Shown in pieces: positions 54,995 to 64,000 of a DNA stretch of 64,000 nucleotides. Source of the DNA: Schoenoplectus triqueter (Eukaryota > Streptophyta > Magnoliopsida > Poales > Cyperaceae); contig CAXKVV010000040.1 in the NCBI GenBank assembly GCA_964058805.1, positions 186,001-250,000 of the forward strand, in the 5' to 3' direction. Position 1 is the stretch's first letter. Every line of letters starts with the position of its first letter. The translations under genes and the position numbers were made by a program. The notes under the pieces are model-generated. The model saw nothing but the letters and a program-made list of their open reading frames with translations. It made no database searches and had not been told where the DNA came from.

Positions 54995-55443
54995 AGATTT
55001 TGTTATATATAATAATTATAAAATCATATTATTAATAATAAGAGTAATAAAAGTAAAATTTTAAATCTACGAATGACAGTGTGCCACTGCCAGTGGCATC
55101 TTTGTGTAAACGTGCCACTGTCAGTGGCGTCGTCTTTGTGTAAACGCGTCACTGCCAGTGGCGTCTTTACTGAAACGCGCCACTGGCAGTGGCGCGTTTG
55201 CCTAAAAATGGGTTTTTAATCACTATAAAATACACGCGCAGGTATCTATCTGCGATGTTGGTATTTGTAGGAGACAAACACGCCACTGACAGTGGCACGT
55301 TTCAGTAAAGACGTCACTGGCAGTGGCGCGTTTGCTTCACGCCACTGCCAGTGGCGCGCTGCCATTCGTAGATTTAAAAATTTTCTTTTATCATTTTTAT
55401 TATTAATAATATGATTAATATAATTATTATATTTAAAAAAATC
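54995..55443. repeat. Foldback element with seven 15-bp palindromes
   Basis: The outer arms of about 185 bases are inverted copies. Both contain TTAAATCTACGAATG and the AT-rich ATTATTAATAATA block. Within them lie seven palindromes of form GCCACTGNCAGTGGC (two begin GTCACTG): 55083, 55114, 55148, 55179, 55282, 55313 and 55341. They are separated by spacers such as GTCTTTACTGAAACG / CGTTTCAGTAAAGAC that are themselves inverted between arms. The central spacer (55194-55281) holds CTATAAAATAC. The GC-rich core contrasts with the AT-rich surroundings. There is no coding potential and the element class is not recognised. Confidence 0.9.
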
Positions 55444-58400
55444 TATATATTCTTATATATTAACGCATCATAATTAAATGACGACAATATATCTCATACA
55501 CCATCAAACTTATCCTAAATATTGTCTAGCTTTGAGGTATATGCAGCTCATTCATATATAATGCAAGTTCAAATTAAATTTTAAAACATAATTATATTTT
55601 CAAAAGAGTCATAAAAATATAATTAAAAGGTAAGAAAAGTAAATTGAGTCGTTAGAATTCAATGTTCATGCTGCTATTTTTAATTTCGAATAGTTAGTTA
55701 ATTAGATCTAGTGGGGAATATTAATATAATAGGTTGTGCCCTTACGTATTTTCTTCGCAGAAAATTCAACGATTCAATTAAAGAACTCGAATTGGACTTC
55801 TTATTCGTATGGATGCGTTCAACGAGGCCACTGAGTTGGGCCTTGCGAGCAGAAGATTAACAACCAATGAGCGGAGGTACACAATGATTTTTAGTTATTT
55901 TTCATATTTAAAAATTATATAGTCGGAGCAGTTTTGTCTCTATTTTGTTTGTTTTGAAAATTACATTTCAATAGACTAACTTATAAGTATCATAACATAA
56001 ATTCTGTTTACTTATTTTGAGTTGAGACTCAATTTTCATATTCATTAAAAAGACACAAGTCTAAGGTCTAAAACAACATAGCCGAATATCCATTTAAGTG
56101 TCTGATATTTTTTATTATTTAAAGCACATATGAAAAAATATGTATATTAAAATGAGAGAACGCATTCCCTTTGATTAGTTTTAAGATTTTGTCATTTTGT
56201 CGCTTGAACTACATCTTCATATTATGAAAGTACACCAAGTCCATTTATACAAGTTCCTAAATTAAAACACGGTACCGTGGGGCCCCCTATTTGAGTGAAG
56301 TTATCCGTATAGACATTGTGTATGAAGCATCACTTGACATGAAGAAATGGAGGTTCTAAAATAAGTGAACGAGAGACGTGGGGGAAGAGTTACCATTTTA
56401 GACCAAGTTCATGGTACACCGAAGTAGCCGGCTCCCGTGTTTAATCTTTCAGAATGTGACCCCACTACTGGAGTGGTCCGTTTCTTGCACGAGATCCCAA
56501 GTAAAACACTAAAACAGCAATTAAGTTTTGTATCCAGATTCTATGAGCCGAGTATAGCTGCTATACCATGTCGCGAGTCAATAATAAACCAGATAAAATA
56601 TACGATTAAAACACAAGCAGTGTATATTATTTTTAATACTTGTCCGTAAGTTGTAATTATAGGAAAACATGTAGGTTCAATTGTTCAATACGACATTATT
56701 TCTACGCTGGAAAGAAAGAATTTAAATGTTTTCATTAATTCGTAGAAAAGAAGTATGTTTGTTGCTCTCATAAATTATATTTATGTATCAGATGACCCAA
56801 GCTCACTTTTTTTACATAAAAAAAAAGTGAATTATAAGTGGTGACTGCATTTGAAAATTAGGAATAAATGTTATAATAAAAATAGCTTTATTTTTTAATA
56901 TATATCTTCTCATATAAACTTATCAATTATTTTTGAAGATCGCAGTTTTAAAATTTCTTTGTCCATGTAGATAAAAAAATATAAATATTAATTTGTTGAT
57001 TGATGTACTGTGGTCAAGTTCATGTCAATGTCTGAGCTTAAATCTAGAAAATGATTATAAAAGCTTGCAATTTTTGCTCAGACTAGAGCTAATGTATATA
57101 AAATAAGCAATTGTGTCTTTTATAAAAAAAAAATCTAATTCAGATTTAGACCACCATTATATAAAGAAATTGTATCCAAGCTTGCTTAATGGCTCAAATT
57201 CATAACTAAAAGTACTATATGAATCCATATAGAAATTCTTTTCTATAACAATATTAGTTTTCATATTTTAGTAGCATTTATGATTTGTTTCTTATGTATA
57301 ATAATATTTGGTATATACAAATTAAAGTTTCTAATATTTCTTCTCCTCTTGAGTTATTAATATATTCTTTAATAATAGAATAATTTTCTTTAAAAAAATA
57401 GAATTTAATTATGCATAAGAATAAGGATAATTATCTTACATATATACGTATTTATCGAATATTTTTTTCTTATTCTTTTTTAGAAAATAGTTATCTTGAA
57501 AAAGAAATATCTGATTAAATGATTAGTAATAATGATATTTTCAAGTAATAAAAACATTGTGTATGTGAGCTCCCCAACATGTTTATATGTATTATCTCTC
57601 GTAATTTTTCACATCAAATACTTAAAATTATGAATAAGTAATATTTTTAAAGGTTAATTTTAAGAATTCGATGTAATTAATTTATTTCTTAATAATGTGG
57701 TCTAAATTTTATGATGGTATATTTAGTTTAATACATATCAAAATATTTTTTTTATCCCTCCTTTATGATTGTTCCGGCCCTCTATTTTATCCAAAAAAAA
57801 GAGCCAACAATTGATACCATGCTAAAACGTTACACAAAGCATCACAATAAACCTGGCTCAGAAGGAAGAAAAGGAACCGGAGAAGCAAAATTCTGGCCTA
57901 GATCCGAACCGAATGCCCATAATAATAATAGCATCCGAAAGTGAAACACCTTGTTTCGTAGACACGTTTTAGTGAGAATAGGCGAATACATTGAGTGCGG
58001 AGCTGAATGCTGACAAACAGGAGGGCCCACATATCAGTCAGACGGTGTACAAAGAAATGTCCTTAAAGGATTACCTTTTCACAGAAGAGGAGAAAGAACA
58101 CCGACAAAGAGAGCGTTTAGTGAAAGAAAGATCATGGAAGGCAAGAAGATTCTTAATTAATTCGGAAAAATACTAAAAAAAAAGGAAGACAGGAGCTGGA
58201 ACGGTCAACGCGCCTTTCACTGTGTGTGCTCTGATGTAATATTGTAATCGTCTCCTCTCCCGTAAATCTCGTTGCTTCGATTCCCTTCCTTCCCGTCGCT
58301 TCCGTCATAAGCGCATTACGTTTGTACACCCTCACATCACATCACATCACATCACATCACATCACGAAGTTCTATTAGTTCTTTAATAATCATCATAAAA

Positions 58401-59450
58401 TAATAACAACAACATACAACTTCCACAATTATAATTAATAAATCGGGCCATTCAGCACACAGCATAGCACTCGAAGCATGAGATGCTCATCCTGTCTCTT
58501 CACTTGTCAATTTCCAGTTACCAACCGAGAATACCACCCACTATTCATTAATCAATACTCGTTACTTTTTTTTACATTTATTCGCACATGATTTGGACTT
58601 TCATGTCAAATTGTCAATTGCCAATTGGGAAGGACGGAACTCATAAAAACCTTCCATAAATCCACAATTAATGTTATTTATTGATGCTTTTAGTGCTGTT
58701 CATTAATGTTGGTCCTAGTCCTGAGTCCTGACCTCCCCTCTCTGTTGATTGAAAATGCCACGTGCGAGTGGGGCCCAAAATCTGATTCGCCAATTCATGA
58801 TCCCCGACCTTTGTCTTTGGTTTCCTAACAAACAATTCTAAGCCACGAAAACAGGTACCACCTGCTGCTACCACCAAAACCCAGAACACAGGCATACAGC
58901 CTAAAGAGCTGGCGCCAGTATAGACAACACATGCACCTTTCAAATCCAACCACCACCTTTTGTCTTTTGGGCTGGAACAAAAGCTGGAAATGCTTCATTT
59001 CCAGCAACTAAGAATATCCTTCCAGTATAGCAATGTGAGCTATAATTAATCATTCTTATTATCCTTATTTAAAATATTAGTGGCCAGGTCTAGATTACAA
59101 CCCTTAACAAAGCAAAGGAGTACAGAAAAAGAATTGGAGTCGACATAAGGAAACAACAAAGATTCATTTGCACTCAGCCTTTCAGTCTAATCCATCTACA
59201 TCAGAAAATGCATTCACAAGAAAATGCATTCACTTGCACAAGAAAATGCAGTACACATCAAAAGGCACATATTCAACAATTTACATGGAAATTGTACTAT
59301 TCACCTTATTAGTAAAGTAAATTCAAACTAGAACTACTATGTCCCAAACAAGTTCAAGCAACAATACACTGGTTATAATCTGAAATAACAAAAAAGAAAG
59401 ACACTAGAGGGAATGAAACTACTTAAGGGCCTTTGACAATTCTAATATAA
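55444..59450. other. Long intergenic region, no gene supported
   Basis: AT-rich to about 57.7 kb. 55740-55880 has a small CTTCGCAG-led open stretch (MDAFNEATELGLASRRL) that goes nowhere. 57991-58176 has a 61-codon plus frame and 58674-59007 has minus frames, all without motifs. A G-box CCACGTG lies at about 58757 and GGGCCCAC at about 58022. 59010-59450 is probably the 3' UTR and flank of the export-factor gene. Confidence 0.5.
58331..58363. repeat. (ATCAC)n microsatellite
   Basis: About six uninterrupted pentanucleotide units. Confidence 0.9.
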
Positions 59451-62161
59451 CTATTTATAGACCAGGTCCGGATGATAAGGCCGTCTCTGCTGCTGGTATG
59501 GTTGCTGCTGCTGGGAGCGGTGCCGGTGCCGGGAGCGGGGAAAGGGCAGTTGCACCACCTGGCTGTTTGTGTTGCTGGGCCCACTTGTCAGCTGGGGATT
59601 GGTCCTCCTCTGCTTCTGCATTTTTGCAAACAGCGCATCCATTGTCTGCGGCTTCTGCAATTTATTACAGTTTGTGTAAAAGTGACAACCCATTAAACAC
59701 AGGACATTTTCCAGCAGGAATTGCATTTTAAGACGACAATCTAACACAAGTGAAAAAATACCTTTCCATTATCAAACTGGACAGGTCCATTAGACACTAC
59801 TACTTTCTGAATGGGAGCAGACACAACCCTGCATAGCCAATGTATGACATACATTTACCAAAAGCTTCACATGAAAATGCTAAAAGAAAATATTTGACAA
59901 TATACAGAGTTGCTCTACCAGTTATGCCAAATGAAAAATTACTTACCATCACAAAAGTGAATTCAAAAATATCTCAAAGACTAACATAATAAAGTCTAAC
60001 ATAGATTCTCTCTTTCGGTAGACGAGCATAGCTAAAACCAACCAAACTCAATGCACATCACATATCACAACCCAACATATTCAGAAATAGATTCATGCTC
60101 GTGATTCACCTTCTGCAAATGATCTGCTTTTCTCACACAGCTTCTAAACCATATCCATATTGCCCCAATCTTTTCAACTTACATTGTGCACTTTCACAAA
60201 AAGGGCTCTAAATCGTTTATTAGTGTGCCCATTTATTGAATATTTATGGCTTGGGATTCTTATAGACACCTCATTACCAGGGATTATGGATAATCCTTAA
60301 CTTGCTAAAATCTAAATCATATGAACTAAATTCCATCAGGCCTTTTGCATTTCACCATTTCAACATCCCATCTCATCAATCATATCGACCCAACAAAACG
60401 GCTTCCATCGCCTAATGTACTCTTGGAAGGTCGCAAACTTCCAACATTTTAACTAACCAAGCAAACAAGTTGCATTCTCTTCATGTCTGGGTCATGGCCC
60501 AGACTGAATGTAGATTTAAATTTGGGTTGCGAGCCATCAAGTTTTCCGAGACCTAATTTCCTTTGATTCAGGTGTTGCAGTATCTAGGTTCAACGTATTT
60601 AGCCATGTACATGAAAGTTTCATCTGTAATAAGTATATAGTAATTTCAGTTTGAATAATCGACCGCGTGATTCTTCCAATCTGGTTCAGTTTGGTTACTT
60701 CTTGGCAAAAAGTCAGAAGCAGGAGCCAGTCAATGCAAGCCTGGAATTATTATATATCATTTACTTTCAGGAGAGTAACACAGACCCATTGCCGCTCAGT
60801 TTGGATTTGGATTTGTAGAAGTCTTCTTGACTTCATTAATTAGTATTATCTCATTTGTTAAAGCCCATTTATAGCTCTTCTAAGATAAACCAAGCCAGGA
60901 CATGAGGAATGTAAGAAAAGCAGAAGGATGACTCAGATATTAATGCATTTCCATGGTGACTTTTCCTTAATTGGATTAAGTTTACCTGTGAAGTAAAATA
61001 CCAAGTCAAACAAAAAAAGAATATTTACTGAATCAAGAAATTGGAACTGATATCAAATATGAAAACATTTTCAGTGGAGGTACCTTGGCTTGTTCCATCT
61101 GGTTGGCCTGGAGCGGATTGGTTGAGAAGCTGCCTTCTTTGCAATGTTAGAAGTGACAGGGAAACTAGTTTTTCCATTGAAATTTGTCCTCCTTTGTGCA
61201 AACACTCCCTTTACAATTTGTTAAAACAATAATTAAAATAAGATAACTAACAAGGGATACAGTCTTATGGTAAAAGATTGGTTAGTCATATACCAAAACC
61301 AGATTTATACATAATACTGTACCAGCACAGACAGACAAGCCTAAAAAGGTTTGGCAATAATTTCATGTTAGAGCCCTGCACCCCCAATTAAGGAATATAA
61401 TTCTTTCAAAAAAAAAATAAGGCACATAAAATTATATATGCAAATAAGGGAAAAGAAAGGGAGAAACAAGTGCACAGGTGGAAATGAAAACAAAGTAATA
61501 AAGAAAAACAATTGGTGCATGTGACTGTACCAATACCGGAATAGATCAGAATGGTACAGACTACAGAAAACTAAACTATGAACCTTACTTGTCTCATTGC
61601 AGATCTAGAGTCAGTAAACTGCCTTGCTTTGAAGCCCTTTGGAGGCGGTCCCCCATTTTGAAAAACTTTGTTTTTAATCTGACATCATGATATATCATAA
61701 CAATTAGATGATGATAAAAGTAAAAAAATAATTCATATTTAACATTGTAATGTAAGCTTACTGGAGCCCTGTGAAATTGTCTTCCTTTGGAAGAATTTTT
61801 CTTGGACATGCTTATAATCTCATCTAGACAATTAAAGGAAAAAAGTGAAAATAAGTAAATATAAACTTGAATCAATCAAAGAGTTAACATAGGCAAATCC
61901 CATATTCTCATGAGTCCTCCCATTGTTGCATTGTTCATGTGCATATGATATAATTCTGTCTGGTGTTCCCAGCAAGAACTTCAAACTAATTGCGTCAATG
62001 GAACCCAACCCAGACAGAATAAAAAACTCAAACGAAACTAAGGTGGGGAAAAATATGCAGCAGTATTTAGAAAAGTTTTGTAACAAAAACATACCAAGCG
62101 TCATGTCCATCTTCTTCTCAGTTAAAGCAATAGCATCAACTGTCGGGGGTTTAGTAGTCAT
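59451..62161 (-). CDS. UAP56-interacting mRNA export factor (UIEF-like)
   Basis: Six coding exons, 62095-62161, 61762-61823, 61589-61678, 61084-61208, 59762-59828 and 59451-59654, give 204 residues. The N-terminus carries a UAP56-binding motif (about 18-30, MDMTLDEIISMSKK, split across the first intron). A basic Arg/Lys/Gln-rich body follows, including RRTNFNGKTSFPV and SRPTRWNKPRY, then a second conserved block KPQTMDALFAKMQKQRR and a Gln/Arg/Tyr-rich end (SQQQQPYQQQRRPY). This is the layout of plant UIEF1/2 and animal UIF adaptors. They bind the RNA helicase UAP56 through the short motif and RNA through basic regions, linking transcripts to nuclear export. Nuclear localisation is inferred. 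Intron 4 is 1255 bases. The ATG at 62161 is the family start; a leader intron probably lies upstream. Confidence 0.88.
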
Positions 62162-63640
62162 CTAAGCTAAACAATAAAAATAATCATCAAATAATTATTA
62201 GTTGCAAATCAAGAAAGGTTAAAGAATACAACTGATGAAATGGACAAACAACAACACAAGAAACCAAAAGAAGCATCTTGGAATGGAGGCTATAACTAGA
62301 AGCATTCATTGAACCAAGCTGGACGACAGCAGGAAGACAGGATGAAATCTTATTAGAACTACCAAAATCATAAAGTGATGAATTTCTTCGAGGAGAAGCA
62401 AACAACATGATGTAGTTAGTCACAGGCAAGCAACAGGCTGAAACCGTTGGTGGCGCCACCAAGTTTAAATTCAAACTTGGCGGATCAAGGGAATCGGATA
62501 GTAACAGGCTGGATGCTCTTTCCGTTATTGGGCCTACTGCGGGTCAGGAGACTTGGCCCAGGAGACTAGCTTTGACAGTTGAGTTAACTCCGTAGCAGCC
62601 ATAGAAGATCAGGCACGTGGCAGCTGGGCGGTTGGAGTCGCAGAAATTGTTATAGTTAGAAAATAATCTTGTTACATTTACTTGTACCATTTCTAGACTT
62701 ATGTTAAATAGCCAGTTTGGCTTACGAAAAACTCAGATTGTAATTTGGTTAAACTTTCCTTCTTCTAGCTTCTGCTCTCTTCCTCTCTATCCTCCTTGTA
62801 TCTCTCTCTTTCTTTGTTATGAACTCTAAACATCAATAAATACTATTATCATCATCAGATTCTGTCTATTGCATTAGCCTTTTATAATTCTTGTTAGTAA
62901 TTGGTGTTAACTTGTAATTGTCTCCAAGTGAGACATTACATAGTTTAAGGAGAAGAAACATGAAAAAAATTATTTATTTTTTTCCTCTCTTTTCTTTATT
63001 TCTACACCATCTATTTCAATGAGGACATATGAGAATATTAAGATGATTAACTTTGTTCTCTCCTTCCTCTATTTATTGCTCCTACATCTTTGGTTTTTAA
63101 CCTAATTATGAAATTGATTCACTGACTCACAACCAAATGAACCAAAGATCCTGTCCCCGCCGACCAGTATAGAAAGCAAAGAAACAAGTGGACTGTAGCT
63201 TATCCATTTTCCACAGTAAAATCCTAAAGAAAGCGCACATGTGCTCTATAACAGGTAATCATAACAGAATCATGATAAGTGAAAAACTATCCATACTCAT
63301 TGAAAAGAAAAGGCATGTTCTAGGTTTAATGGAAATCTGCAAATCTGCTCTCAAAAAAAAAAGAAATTGGAACAATTAACCAACTGCTAAGCACCTTAAT
63401 ATGAAGTTATTATCGGTATAAACTAGCAACTGAACTCAATTGCACAAAATAGTGAGCAAGAAAGAAGCAATTAGAACGAAAAGATAACTCATGCAAATTA
63501 CCAATTCCGGAGATCAAGAATTAGACCTTCTGTGCAATAGCGAATTTATCCTATAGAACAGCGGTAATAACCGTACAACGCCGCTTTCAAAAGAGAAATT
63601 CCAGGGAGGTGCTAGTGCTAGGGTTTTCTTTTGTAATTTA
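62162..63640 (-). other. Probable 5'-leader exon and intron of the export-factor gene
   Basis: Just before the ATG, TTATTGTTTAG|CTTAGATG is a good acceptor (exon resumes at 62166). At 63527, CAGAAG|GTCTAATTC is a possible donor, preceded by a non-AT-rich leader-like block with an AAACCCTAG telo-box (63618-63626) common in housekeeping promoters and leaders. The intron would be about 1.36 kb. Within it, 62450-62880 is richer in GC and CT and looks inserted. Confidence 0.45.
63618..63626 (-). promoter_or_regulatory. Telo-box-like motif
   Basis: AAACCCTAG on minus, upstream of the export-factor gene. The motif is frequent near starts of plant translation and RNA-handling genes. Confidence 0.4.
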
Positions 63641-64000
63641 ATTCTTTCTTTTCGAAGTAAAGAAATACGAAAAGAAACGCGAATCTGCGCCAGCCTCGTC
63701 CGAGGGGATGTACACTGGACCTGGTCTATTACAACAATTTGACTAGAACATGGGTCCCACAACACGGCATTTATATGTTGCCCGTGAACCGGTTAGTGCG
63801 TTCTGCCTTTCGGAATTCACCTCCTCTAAGTTACATACACTACGGGGTAAACCGTGTTTTGTCTGCAGAGTTTTTTCTCTGCGGAGAGCTTTTGAGAAAA
63901 ATTCGAACGGTTCATTTTAATTATAATGGCTTTTTTAGAAAAATTCGAACAGTTCGTTTTAATCATAATGACTGTAAAAAATTTTAAATATGAAATTTGA
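63641..64000. repeat. Terminal region with 42-bp tandem repeat
   Basis: 63895-63936 and 63937-63975 are direct copies (AGAAAAATTCGAACGGTTC... and AGAAAAATTCGAACAGTTC...). 63840-63895 contains CTGCAGAG...CTCTGCGGAG, a small inverted pair. No gene. Confidence 0.7.

Overview
This is nuclear DNA of a flowering plant. It is AT-rich between genes, the genes carry many GT-AG introns, and the families present are plant ones: wall-associated kinases (WAK), an AG peptide, a GeBP/DUF573 regulator, DUF620 and a plant-type katanin p60. As I recall these sequences, the katanin C-terminal half is closer to grass katanin than to the Arabidopsis one, while the low GC and long introns are not grass-like. A non-grass monocot is my best guess, held weakly. 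All exon boundaries were read by eye from GT/AG sites, reading frame and family knowledge; each multi-exon model below sums to an intact frame.

Layout. 1-11 kb is gene-poor and rich in repeats: several inverted-repeat hairpins, an AG-peptide gene (3.35 kb, +), a short Helitron (5.5 kb) and diverged repeat families. 11.4-12.7 kb holds an intronless GeBP-like gene (-). 14.8-18.9 kb holds a tiny secreted-peptide gene (-) and a WAK gene (-, 4 exons). 19.8-24.1 kb holds an eroded minus-strand gene and an internally deleted Ty1/copia element. A second tiny secreted-peptide gene (-) lies at 26 kb. 27.2-38.6 kb is a dense minus-strand block: katanin p60 (7 exons), a type-II J protein (3 exons) and a NUDT20/24-type Nudix hydrolase (9 exons). 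38.8-40.1 kb is repeats. 40.8-44.7 kb is a second WAK gene (+, 3 exons), followed by a hAT-type MITE with a clean 8-bp target duplication (45.9 kb) and a WAK 5'-end relic (47.3 kb). 47.6-53.9 kb holds a DUF620 gene (-, 4 exons) and UDP-glucose 4-epimerase (-, 9 exons). At 55 kb there is a foldback element built from seven copies of a 15-bp palindrome. 59.5-62.2 kb holds a UAP56-interacting mRNA export factor (-, 6 coding exons), probably with a 5'-leader intron reaching about 63.5 kb.

The genes are independent units, not a pathway cluster. Loose themes are the cell surface and wall (two WAKs, AG peptide, two small secreted peptides, UDP-Gal supply by the epimerase) and housekeeping (katanin, J protein, Nudix, mRNA export). 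The least explained signals are the palindrome-stack foldback at 55 kb with its shorter analogue at 0.35-0.47 kb, and the two tiny two-exon secreted-peptide genes.
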